Shown piece after piece: positions 47,701-48,894 of a stretch of 64,000 nucleotides of DNA. The position numbers and the translations under genes are program-made. This DNA comes from Planctomycetaceae bacterium (lineage in GTDB: Bacteria > Planctomycetota > Planctomycetia > Planctomycetales > Planctomycetaceae). How positions within the stretch are numbered: the stretch's first letter is position 1; each line of letters begins with the position of its first letter. Under the pieces are notes generated by a model. It made no database searches. It was not told where the DNA came from and saw only the letters and a list, made by a program, of their open reading frames with translations. Location of the stretch: positions 105,729 through 169,728 of the forward strand of contig JAKFVC010000014.1 of NCBI GenBank assembly GCA_021732415.1, read 5' to 3'.

Positions 47701-47886
47701 CAGGCGGGGGATCGGTCGGTTGATGTTGCGGACGTCAGCAATATCAACGCTCAGATTGGCCAGCCGTACAATGCGGAATACGATATGAACGGGGATGGAG
47801 CGGTGGATAGCACGGACTCATTCGTGACATCACGATCGAGAGGCCGCAAGATCAGCAGTGCCTTGCCAGTCAGTTCGAACTTCTAA
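17752..47886 (+). CDS. giant cadherin-like multi-repeat surface protein, 10,044 residues
   Basis: The single uninterrupted frame encodes a protein of about 1 MDa. Residues 1-47 are basic and end in KIVERLETRTLLTT, the planctomycete LExRxLL export motif. Residues 46-1960 hold a GDIELLGVN module, then YDG/MBG repeats (YDGTTAATITGA), Big-like segments and two fibronectin III domains (ITNYKYSIDGG...YNVQILAVN). Residues 1960-4300 hold three GDIAVIGYN modules alternating with CSPG/cadherin-3-like repeats (TFTQADI...DSFTFTVSDGAGG). From residue 4304 run 51 repeats of about 98 residues (APVAVDDS...NDTDVDN...FTPTLNFNGTASFDYTLSDG), interrupted after the tenth by an LTD-like domain (VYLNEILLNPPGTDAPNEYI) and one cadherin domain. 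The C-terminus has dockerin-like Ca loops (DLNGDGVFETAE, DMNGDGAVDSTD). A role in adhesion or as a cell-surface fibre is inferred. I noticed no cysteine on reading. Confidence 0.93.
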   Translation: MLLTGWLNNLRNRFFAKFTRTKKVKRRSKLPTSKIVERLETRTLLTTFSQGDIELLGVNSATTDSFSFINFKAIAAGDVINFTDNGFSTATTGGTGEGFLTFTAATNYAPGSVFTWVNGTSGNSSTVSSEFTSGSGGNANGPTNFNFNAQGDQLYIFQGSVSNWASQTSINLIYGINYGIALGYDGTDSGSQSATTAQPAALTSAFLNLGSANYANTYYSGTGSAATTVAIGSSSIATDMLTSSKWFAGSSNRVGFPTPVIGSTVFTDGLNSTATNVTVSGGAYFTGTTASGERPATAPRFSEGTASYGVNNGTATITSNTIINSTAGSSLTFRVGSFSGTSGNGNDTGDKVTVSISTDNGSSYKDVFFVNGNSNAWWSFTTGTGLASYPYDGDAVASSVQSSSGGATSDGYSTFQVTNLPQSANLKFKITMVNDNAGEFWLVDELTFRKGLSTLSGAANATAFTTTYGTASTAQTFTVSGSNLTADLIATAPTGFEVSSDGTNYGSTATFTQSGGSANGTLRVRLAATAGVSGSYNSQNIVLSSTGAPSIKIVTAASGNSVTAKTLTVNGLTANNRNYDGTTVASVTGTPVFVGIVNGDSAIVSGTVTWAFPDSNVGNGKALTRSGSYSAASSNYIVTQPTLTASINATVASAPTITGITPGDQSLSVAFTAPSNNGGVAITNYKYSIDGGANFTLVSPASTNSPILIAGLTNGTAYDVQLLAVNGVGDGIASATTQATPAAAASPTIAVTPGTLASALTTTYGTASSTATFTASGGALTGDLTVTAPTGLEVSTSAGSGFGSTVLLTATAGTVSNTTIFVRLKATAAAGSYDALTITVSGGGATAQNVATTSSGNSVLAKDLTISGLTAVSKEYDGSTSATVTGTPTYAGLVNGETFTVTDSITWSYGSKTVGAAKPLTASGIYSAPSANYTVTQPTFTADITAKALTVTGATASGKTYDGTTAATITGATLVGIVNGETVTVSGGGTFANANAGTGKTVSAALVLGGGDAGNYSIVQPTGLTADIAKANQTITFGTLASKTTADAPFTLTATSSSGLTISYASSNSSVATVSGSTVTIVGAGTSTITASQAGDGNYNAATNVTQALSVTAVTSATLNWDFSTANAANTPTNLTVPVLSQGNNNGTTTLITTTSPSSGYTGATGTNNAGAAAFTGALNTGTSTYFAFALTPTNGATVTLTGISFGSRSTNTGPQAYSLRSSADNYASDIATGTMSNNSTWALFTSGTLSVSTSSGLTFRLYGYNGAGTTAAGTANWRIDDLKLTVSMSTPVTTPTVSSTGSLTAMSTTYGTASAAQTIAVSGTSLTADLIATAPTGYEVSSDGTTYGSTATFTQSGGSASGNLRVRLAASAAVSGSYNSQNIVLSSTGATSVNIVTAATGNSVAAKALTITGLSASDKGYDGTTNVTVTGTPTYSGLVNGESISVTGSVSWAFADASVGSGKTLTRTGSYNAPSTNYTVTQPTLTASINAVVASAPSITSITPGDHSLSVTFTEPSSDGGAAITNYKYSTDGGQNFTAVSPASTGSPIVITGLTNGTSYNVQILAVNTAGDGAASATVAGTPAAPASPMIVVAPATLTSALTTTYGTASATTTFSVSGSILSGDLTVTAPTGLEVSTSAGSGFGSTVVLTPTSGTVPGTTIFVRLKATAGAGSYDNLTITVSGGGAATQNVATSSSGNSVLAKDLTISGLTAAAKEYDGLTSATVTGTPAYVGLVNGDSFTVSDTITWSYGSKTVGAAKTLIASGNFTAPSSNYAVTQPTFTADITAKALTVNGATASGKTYDGTTAATITGATLAGVVSGDTVTVSGGGTFANANAGTSKAVTAALVLGGGDAGNYTLIQPTGLTADIAKANQTITFNALPSKTTADAPFTLTATSSSGLSVTFGSSNTSVATISGSTLTIAGAGTSTITASQAGDSNYNAATAVTQTLSVTAQTGLGAGDIAVIGYNTSGSPDSFTILILKDLPAGTVFYVNDNEVAAAGGTSFADLNEAEASFTVKSGQTITAGTVLTLPWGAAAVSTTQYDWSSTSSAGLGNNNDELYIYTAASITATTPTAFIYYAQIGTSVSAVPGGLTSSTTAIHPTGAASRYKISGATYTGTQAQLLASIGNTAQNWESTAPGANTDWTFTVGTPNTNPTISHNSGLTLAEGASATEITTSQLQVTDAEQAAASLTYTVGTLPAHGILARSGTTLTGGGTFTQADIDNHLITYANSGDETLSDSFSFTVSDGAGGSIASTTFSVTITPVNDAPTLTSNAGLSGVVFNSTVTISNGSLLVSDVDNTASQIAFTIDTAAAGVIKVNNIEASSFTQADINNGLVTYTAPATGTTDSFTFTVSDGAGGSIGSMTFSITLSAGNTAPTLAANTGLTVNEGATAPITTANLQVTDAEQAVASLVYTVGTAPANGTLRKSGSTLNSSSTFTQADIDGGLITYVHNGSETTSDSFTFTVSDGAGGLIDSTTFSLSITPVNDAPAGTDGTVTTLEDTIYTFAAIDFGFTDPNDTTANSLAAVKITTLATDGTLKFNGTDVTAGQAIPVANIPNLTFTPAANANGASYATFTFQVQDDGGTANGGIDLDQTANTITVSVTAVNDAPVGANKTIGTSLNTDYIFATGDFGFTDPSDSPANTLLAVKITTLPVLGTLTNNGSTVNAGDSVLATDISAGNLKFTPANGGTGSPYTTFTFQVQDNGSTANSGVDLDVTPKTITLNVITGPTVLAAGDIAVIGYDTSGSPNDSFTILVLKDLNPGTVFYINDNEVATAGGTAFTDLAEGEASFTVKAGQTVAAGTVITLPWGAAAVNATTYDWSSTTGFGLGNNNEEIYIYTAASIAATTPTAFVYGTAIGTSASARPSGLTTGTSFINPIGTASRYKVTGAINTGTQTQLLASIGDTAHNWESITAGGTTTITPNNWTFTVNPPNTAPALIHNTGLTVAEGASATEITTAQLQVTDTEQAAAALTYTVGTAPAHGTLAKNGTSLTVGSTFTQADIDNHLITYANNGDETLSDSFAFTVSDGDGGSIAATTFSVTITQVNDAPTLTLNAGLSGVVLSSTVTVSNSSLLVSDVDNSTAEITFTVVTESTGSLNKSGTTLHTSDTFTQADINAGLITYSAPATGTNDSFTFTVSDGAGGSIGSTTFTIVLSAGNTAPTLAANAGLTVNEGSTTTIATVNLQVTDSEQGAASLVYTIDSPPVSGTLRKSGSTLNPSSSFTQADIDNGLITYVHNGSETTSDSFTFTVSDGAGGTIGSTTFSFTVTPVNDAPAGTDGTVTTFEDTTYTFAATDFGFTDPDDTIGNSLAAVKISTLATAGTLKLSGTNVTAGQVIPVASIPNLTYMPAANANGASYATFTFQVQDDGGTAGGGVDLDPSANTITVSVTPVNDAPVGTSKSVSTGPDTDYVFAVTDFGFTDPTDSPANTLLAVKISTLPAAGALTNNGVAVNAGDLVLATDISAEKLKFTPANGGTGSPYTTFTFQVQDNGTTTDGGVNLDPSAKTMTVNVATVLAAGDIAVIGYNTAGSPADSFTILILKDLSAGTVFYINDNEVAAAGGASFADLNESEASFTVKPGQTVAAGTVITLPWGATAVSTTQYDWSSTSGAGLSNNNEEIYIYTATSISDTTPTAFIYGAAIGTSPGARPNGLTLGTSFIQPTGTASRYKTTGATYSGTQTQLLLSIGDTVNNWEAVAPVATTDWTFTVANNQPPVSSHNTGTSVTTGSTHTITTAELQFTDSQQAAAALTYTLTSVPTNGDLKLGTTILNTTTNKTFTQADIDAGLLLFVSTGTTATSSGFSFTVSDGAGGTSASATFTIDTVVVVNHAPSGADATVSTPTDVAYTFTAASFGFSDPNDTPANTLLAVEITTLPGAGSLTLNSVAVTAGQFIAASDIANGLLQFVPGSGESGTGYASFTFQVQDNGGTLNSGVDLDQSPNVITVNVTGPNQAPVAQDGTLTTNEDAAQSSVLVATDVDSGLLTYSLVADGAHGHVVITDATTGAYTYTPNANYKGSDSFTFKANDGLLDSNTATVSVTVNSVNDAPAGTNGRVVTNEDTTYTFTVSDFGFTDPIDIPANTLLAVKITTLPAAGALQLNGSAVTVGTFVTEAQISGNLLKFVPATDANGVDDFGGPPYATFTFQVQDNGGTNFGGVDLDQSPNTMIVNVNAVNDAPAGTDGSSTIDQDTTLTLAAAHFGFSDTHDNPANSLLAVKITTLPTAGTLLYNGGSVTAGSVLILTGNQLTFVPANGAVGSPYATFTFQVRDNGGTANGGIDLDPTPNTFTINVQSFNGPHAIDDSASTNEDTFVVLNSDDLLANDQGVAQGRPTVSAVSNPSHGTVVLNGDGTIKFTPAADFFGTAGFDYTLEDGQESDIGHVTITVIAVNDAPVAVDDSVSTNEDTQLVLTQANLKGNDTDVDNTNAELSVTAVTNATHGTVVLNGDGTITFTPAANYFGTAGFDYTLSDGSLTDGGHVTINIVSVNDGPVTVDDTAATTEDTPLNLTQANLKGNDTDIDNTNAQLSVSAVSNPTNGTVVLNGDGTITFTPATDFNGTAGFDYTLTDGNLTDTGHVTITVTAVNDAPVAVDDTATTTEDTDLVLTLASLKGNDTDVDNTNTQLSVTALSNPTNGTVVLNGDGTLTFTPAANFNGTAGFDYTLSDGSLTDIGHVTVTVTAVNNGPVAVDDAVSTNEDTALVLTQANLKGNDTDIDNTNAELSVTAVSNPTNGAVVLNGDGTITFTPAANFFGTAGFDYTLSDGQLSDSGHVTVTVAAVNDAPIAVDDTATTSEGTALVFTQADLKGNDTDVDNSNSELSVTAVSNPANGTVVLNGDGTITFTPTADFNGTAGFDYTVTDGSLTDFGHVTVSVGNVNDAPVAVDDSLSSIAEDSGDRTIAISSLTANDTDVDNTNAQLTITAVTNAVGGTVNIVGSNVVFTPTLNFNGTASFDYTLTDGSLTDTGSVSFTITAVNDAPVAVDDTVATNEDTALVLSQADLKGNDTDVDNSSLQLSVSDVSNVTNGTVVLNGDGTITFTPASNFFGTAGFDYTLTDGTLTDLGHATVNVTAVNDAPVAVDDSLANIDEDSGDRTIAISSLTANDTDVDNTNGQLTITGVSNAVGGTVSIMGSNVVFTPTLNFNGTASFDYTLSDGSLTDTGSVSFTITAVNDAPVAVDDSLTSIAEDSGDRTIAISSLTANDTDVDNTNGELTIVAVSNAVGGTVSIVGSDVIFTPTLNFNGQASFDYTLSDGSLTDTGSVSFTIAAVNDAPGLTTNTGATAVVTSTITIGSANLSVTDLDTAAASLVYTITSSPTGGTLKKSGSATTSFSQADINNNLITYMAPATGTSDSFKFTVSDGAGGSIAETTFSITLTAATQVYLNEILLNPPGTDAPNEYIELRGTPGATISSGTYLVGIEGDASTLGDVQNIFNLSGLTFGSNGIIVLLQKGTPYNTAAMISAGATVVVNTGSGAGWGSGAGSSLGHSADSSSTDIENTSVSFLVIRSATAPSLSDDIDTVGAGQGDGTPDGAVYADWTIMDSVAALDISAAGDFGYAAINFAHSTGGGTSTTGTVVSYAGDSQYLARIGNSTGSTIADWVASDSLGGTVPNFTFTTSATAVSNAAYRGAAINTLGSANNFTLVAPTDISLSATSVNENVSVGTAIGTLSTTDPTSGDSFTYTLASGSGSTDNTLFTITNVGGVGTLKTNTSLNFEAKSSYSIRIRSTDSTALTVEKVFTITVTDVNEAPVAIDDSLASIAEDSGDRIMSISSLTANDTDVDANSMLTITAVGNAVGGTVSIVGSNVVFTPTLDFNGTASFDYTLSDGSLTDTGSVSFTITTVNDAPVAVDDNQTSIAEDSGDRTIAISSLTANDTDLDNTNAQLTITGVTNAVGGAVSIVGSNVEFTPTLNFNGTASFDYTLSDGNLTDTGSVTFTITAVNDAPVAVDDSLSSISEDSGDRTIAISSLTSNDTDVDNTNGELTITGVTNAVGGTVSIVGSDVIFTPTLNFNGTASFDYTLSDGSLSDTGSVSFAIMAVNDAPVAVDDSVTTDEDTALILTQADLKGNDTDVDNGNSSLSVSAVSNATNGMVVLNGDGTITFTPAANFFGTAGFDYTLTDGSLTDLGHVTVSVSPVNDAPVAVDDSLSSIAEDSGIRTIAISSLTANDTDVDNTNGQLTITAVGNAVGGMVSIVGSDVIFTPTLNFNGTASFEYTLSDGSLFDTGSVSFAITAVNDAPVAVDDSVSTSEDTPLVLSQVSLKGNDTDVDHTNAQLSVAAVNNPTNGTVVLNGDGTITFMPAAGFNGTAGFDYTLSDGSLTDLGHVTVNVGAVNNAPVAVDDTVTTAEDTTLNLTQADLKGNDTDVDNSNSQLLVTEVSNATNGSVVLNGDGTITFIPAANFFGTAGFDYTLSDGFLTDVGHVTVHVSAVNDAPVAIDDSLPSSAEDSGTRTIAISSLTANDTDIDNTNGELTITAVGSAVGGTVSIVGSNVVFTPTLNFNGTASFDYTLTDGNLTDTGTVTFTITAVNDAPVAVDDSLSSIAEDSGDRTIAISSLTANDTDVDNTNGQLTITAVSNAVGGTVSIVGSNVVFTPTLNFNGTASFDYTLSDGSLMDMGSVSLPITAVNDAPVAVDHTATTDEDTALVFTQDDLKGNDTDVDSSNSSLSVSAVSNATNGTVVLNGDGTITFTPAANFFGAAGFDYTLTDGSLTDFGHVMVNVTAVNDAPVAVDDSLSSIAEDSVNRTIAISSLTANDADVDNTNGELTISAVGNAVGGTVSIVGSNVVFTPTANFNGLASFDYTLSDGSLTDTGSVSFTISALNDAPVAVDDSLTSIAEDSEPRTISISSLTANDTDVDNTNGQLTITGVTNAVGGTVSIVGSNVIFTPTLNFNGPASFDYTLSDGSLTDTGSVTFTITAVNDAPVAVDDSLSSIAEDSGVRTISLSSLTSNDTDVDTATGQLTITTVSNPVGGTVSIVGSDVIFTLTLNFTGTASFEYTLSDGDLSDTGAVTFMITAVNDAPVAVDDSLSSIVEDSGNRIIAINNLTANDTDADNTNAQLMITAVSSAVGGTVSIVGSNAVFTPTLNFNGTASFDYTLSDGNLTDTGSVSFTITAVNDAPVAVDDLATTDEDTVLILTAANLKGNDTDVDNGNSSLSVSAVSNATNGMVMLNGDGTVTFTPAANFFGTAGFDYTLTDGSLTDLGHVTVSVSAVNDAPVAVDDNLSSIAEDSGNRTIAISSLTANDTDVDNTNAELTISAVGNAVGGTVSIVGSDVIFTPTLNFNGTASFDYTLSDGSLIDTASVSFTITAVNDAPIAVDDSLSSIAEDSGDRTIAISSLTANDTDVDNTNAQLTITAVSNAVGGTVSIVGSNVVFTPTLNFNGTASFDYTLSDGNLSDTGSVSFTITAVNDAPVAVDDTATTNEDTVDVFTQADLKGNDTDVDNGNSSLSVSAVSNATNGTVVLNGDGTITFTPAADFFGTAGFDYTLTDGNLTDLGHVTVNVSAVNDAPVAVDDSLSSIAEDSGVRTIAISSLTGNDTDVDNTNGQLTVTAVSNPVGGTVSIVGSNVVFTPTLNFNGTATFEYTLSDNNLTDAGSVSFTIAAVNDAPVAVDDSLSSIAEDSGDRTIAISSLTANDTDVDNTNAQLTITAVSNAVGGTVSIVGSNVVFTPTLNFNGTASFDYTLSDGSLSDTGSVSFTITAVNDAPVAVDDSVSTSEDTPLVLSQASLKGNDTDVDNTNAQLIVVAVSNLINGTVVLNGDGTITFTPSAHFNGTAGFDYTLSDGSLTDLGHVTVNVGAVNNAPVAVDDTVTTTEDTSLNLAQADLKGNDTDVDNSNSQLLVTEVGNATNGSVVLNGDGTITFIPAANFFGAAGFDYTLSDGFLNDVGHVTVNVSAVNDAPVAVDDSLSSIAEDSGNRTIAISSLTANDTDVDNTNAELTISAVGNAVGGTVSIVGANVVFTPTLNFNGTANFDYTLSDGSLSGTGLVSFTITAVNDAPVAVDDTLASIAEDSGDRTIAISSLTANDTDVENTNGQLAITAVSNAVGGTVSIVGSNVVFTPTQNFNGVASFDYTLSDGNLTDTGSVTFTIAAVNDAPVAVDDTLASIAEDSGDRTIAISSLTANDTDVDNTNGQLTITAVSNPVGGTVSIVGSNLIFTPTLNFNGTANFDYTLSDGNLTDTGSVTFTITAVNDAPVAVDDTATTSEDTVLVLTQADLKGNDTDVDNTNLSLSVSAVSNATNGTVVLNGDGTITFTPAANFFGIAGFDYTLSDGSLTDLGHVTVNVTAVNDAPVAVDDSLTSIAEDSGNRTIAISSLTANDTDVDNTNGQLSITAVSNPVGGTVSIVESSVVFTPTLNFNGTASFDYTLSDGSLTDTASVSFMITAVNDAPVAVDDSLTSIAEDSGNRTIAISGLTANDTDVDNTNGQLTITAVSNPVGGTVSIVGSNVIFTPTLNFNGTASFDYTLSDGSLTDIGSVSFMITAVNDAPVALDDAVSTSEDIALILTQADLKGNDTDVDNSNSQLSVIAVSNATNGTVVLNGDGTITFTPTTDFNGTAGFDYTLSDGSLTDLGHVSVTVGAVNNAPVAVDDTVTTNEDTALILSQADLKGNDTDVDNTNAQLIVVAVINPTNGTVVLNGDGTVTFTPATNFNGTAGFDYTLSDGSLTDLGHVTVNVTAVNDAPVAVDDALTSIAEDSGPRTISISSLTANDTDVDNTNGQLTITAVSSPVGGTVSIVGSNVVFTPTLNFNGTASFDYTLSDGSLTDTGSVSFSITAVNDAPVAVDDSLTNIAEDSGARTIAISSLTANDTDVDNTNGQLTITAVSNPVGGTVSIVGSNVVFTPTLNFNGAASFDYTLSDGSLTDTGSVSFTITAVNDAPVAVDDSLSSIAEDSGDRVISISGLTANDTDVDNTIAQLTITAVSNPVGGTVSIVGSNVIFTPTLNFNGTASFDYTLSDGSLTDTGSVSFAITAVNDAPVAVADTATTAEDTALVFTQANLKGNDTDVDNTNPELSVTAVSSATNGTVVLNGDGTITFTPAANFSGTAGFDYTLSDGSLTNLGHVTVTVTAVNDAPVAVDDSLANIAEDSGARTISISNLTANDTDVDNTNGQLSITAVSNPIGGTVSIVGSNVVFTPTLNFNGAASFDYTLSDGSLADTGSVSFTITAVNDAPVAVDDSLTSIAEDSGDRTISLSSLTANDTDVDNTNGQLSITAVSNPVGGTVSIVGSNVVFTPTLNFNGPASFDYTLSDGSLTDTGSVSFMITAVNDAPVAVDDSLTNIAEDSGARTISISSLTANDTDVDNTNGQLSITAVSNPIGGTVSIVGSNVVFTPTLNFNGAASFDYTLSDGSLADTGSVSFTITAVNDAPVAVDDSLTSIAEDSGDRTISLSSLTANDTDVDNTNGQLSITAVSNPVGGTVSIVGSNVVFTPTLNFNGPASFDYTLSDGSLTDTGSVSFMITAVNNAPVAVDDGLTNIAEDSGARTISISSLKANDTDVDNTNAQLSITAVSNPVGGTVSIVGSNVVFTPTLNFNGPASFDYTLSDGSLTGTGSVSFTITAVNDAPVAVDDSLTSVAEDSGARTIALSSLAANDTDVDNTNGQLSITAVSNPVGGTVSIVGSNVVFTPTLNFNGTASFDYTLSDGSLSDTGSVSFTITAVNDAPVAVADAVSMNEHTSLVLTQGNLKGNDTDVDNTNAQLSVTAVSNATTGTVVLNGDGTITFTPATSFSGTAGFDYTVSDGSLTSLGHVTVNVTDVNEAPTIAPQMFTVAQGAANGTEVGTVVTGDSDVGDTTTFMITSGNSQGAFAISNSGVITVADTTKLNHDTNPTVTLTVKVTDGGGLFTSNTVTINVTAPPVITPTLTGYQLQLGQTQRSFIRYIDLSFGSASGLDALALLSSGRIRLTRQDLLSTRDASGNNNLSPTASNVSLVGVITHTNGSNHLSFDFGSNGIGGSPNSTTGDGYYKLELDLNGDGVFETAETFYRLLGDQAGDRSVDVADVSNINAQIGQPYNAEYDMNGDGAVDSTDSFVTSRSRGRKISSALPVSSNF
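19110..23625 (+). repeat. 2-kb direct duplication of the YDG/Fn3/Big block
   Basis: The block at about 19110-21095 recurs at about 21640-23625. Both encode the same order: TTYGTAS MBG segment, YDG repeat, fibronectin III, second MBG, two YDG repeats, Big-like segment. They are separated by a unique module (about 21100-21640) beginning LNWDFSTANAANT. Copies are clearly diverged in codons but collinear. Confidence 0.7.
23629..28315 (+). repeat. 2.3-kb direct duplication of the GDIAVIGYN plus CSPG block
   Basis: The unit GDIAVIGYN module, CSPG-like repeats and two FGFTDP domains occurs at about 23629-25960 and again at 25966-28315. A third GDIAVIGYN module at about 28318 starts a partly different continuation. 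Offsets between the module starts are about 2,337 and 2,355 bases. Confidence 0.7.
30661..33571 (+). repeat. cadherin-like tandem repeats 1-10
   Basis: Ten units of about 291 bases inside the giant gene. Two subtypes are present: T units with (S/T)NEDTALVLTQADLKGNDT and GTVVLNGDGTITFTPA, and S units with SIAEDSGDRTIAISSLTAND and GGTVSIVGSNVVFTPT. Units 1-6 and 8 are T type; 7, 9 and 10 are S type. Confidence 0.85.
33900..34690 (+). other. LTD-like insert within the giant gene
   Basis: This segment encodes VYLNEILLNPPGTDAPNEYI, then IFNLSGLTFGSNGIIVLLQ and further unique sequence, resembling a lamin-tail-domain-like module. It is followed by one classical cadherin domain (DISLSATSVNENVSVGTAIG), and it separates repeats 10 and 11. 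Confidence 0.6.
34999..47008 (+). repeat. cadherin-like tandem repeats 11-51
   Basis: Forty-one units averaging about 293 bases. Counting both blocks I read 31 S-type and 20 T-type units. The T units at 36451-37040 and 40840-41430 share a distinctive GAVNNAPVAVDDTVTT junction, and a similar junction recurs near 43490, indicating duplication of several units together. Confidence 0.85.
45043..46121 (+). repeat. recent 588-base tandem duplication of two repeat units
   Basis: Bases 45043-45533 are identical, on line-by-line reading, to 45631-46121. The offset of 588 bases equals two 294-base units (repeats 45-46 and 47-48). Flanking units show normal divergence, so the event is recent or the region has been homogenised. 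Confidence 0.85.
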
Positions 47887-47944
47887 ATAGAAGAGATAGA
47901 CACGATCGTGTGCCGTTTGACGGTGCATCTAAGTGCTAGTACAG

Positions 47945-47973
47945 AACCCGGAGTAGATCACTCCGGGTTTTTT
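47945..47973 (+). terminator. intrinsic terminator of the giant gene
   Basis: AACCCGGAGT (47945-47954), loop AGATC and ACTCCGGGTT (47960-47969) form a perfect 10-bp stem running into a T-tract (to 47973). It lies about 60 bases after the stop codon. Confidence 0.9.
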
Positions 47974-48511
47974 ATTTCTGGGATGCCCGTCCGGCGGCGT
48001 TCGAAGTCCTGATTCTACGACGTGCCTTCACTTGAAATTAACATTGCATCTGATTCTACGTGGATTTCTCCTGACTCCGCTGTGTAAACCATCAATTCAC
48101 ACGTAAGTCTCGTGCAATGCAGAGGTAAGGGCGCAGCGACACCTTGAATATTGCGATCCAGTAGACGTTGCGAACTTCTGACAACTGGTCGAGACCCTCT
48201 TCCTGCAAGCCTAATAAATGCTAACTCCGGGCAACGCTTTACGTTCGAGTTGCGCTCGCCTGGAAACACAGCTTGAGTCCGTCACCAGCTTATTATCGCC
48301 CGATACGTGAATTGCGTCCGGCAGTGACACCTTAACGAGTTATGCACATTTGCAGGGAATGGAATCTGCTTCAATTCCCCGAACGCTCCGCCTTGGCCGA
48401 CGCGAGCTGTTTGAAGATGCGCCACGAGATTGGGCTACCTTGGAAGGGCCGTAATCCTCGCCATTCAACTTCCATTCACTGCAGCTTATTTTTCACGAGT
48501 GGAGAGTTCTC
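47974..48511. other. intergenic region without a confident gene
   Basis: No recognisable coding sequence on either strand; an 84-residue minus frame (48015-48269) has no domain. The region probably holds the promoter of the Flp-like gene. Confidence 0.55.
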
Positions 48512-48829
48512 ATGTTGAAGCAGTTCATCGCTGACGAATCTGGTTTCATCGTTTCTTCGGAATTGGTTCTGATCGCGACCATGCTGGTCCTCGGTCTCCT
48601 GGTTGGTTTGAATACCCTCCGCAACTCGATCACCAGCGAATTAGATGACATCGCCGACGCGATCGGGAATATCAATCAAGACTACAGCTACTCGGGTCTC
48701 ACCGGTCACTCGGCCAGCGTCGCCGGCACCGTGTTTGATGACGTCGAAGACTTCTGCGAAGTCGGCAATCAAGTCGCCGACACCTTCCAACTCTGCACAG
48801 CCACTGTGGATGGTGGCGTCGAGAATTAG
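48512..48829 (+). CDS. small Flp/pilin-like exported protein
   Basis: This 105-residue protein starts after a GGAGAG at good spacing. The N-terminus MLKQFIADESGFIVSSELVL followed by IATMLVLGLLVGL has the acidic residue and hydrophobic helix of class IVb (Flp/TadE-like) prepilins, with a plausible cleavage region before the hydrophobic stretch. The remainder (NINQDYSYSGLTGHSASVAG and a CEVGNQVADTFQLC pair of cysteines) is hydrophilic. Proteins of this kind occur beside planctomycete surface-protein genes. No Tad/Flp assembly genes are in the window, so the pilin role is tentative; it could be a simple membrane-anchored peptide. Confidence 0.65.
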   Translation: MLKQFIADESGFIVSSELVLIATMLVLGLLVGLNTLRNSITSELDDIADAIGNINQDYSYSGLTGHSASVAGTVFDDVEDFCEVGNQVADTFQLCTATVDGGVEN

Positions 48830-48894
48830 TCGTTTCCTGGATTGTGTTTCTTGATTTCGATCAATCACCCTCCAATCGGGAGCGACAGAACCTT

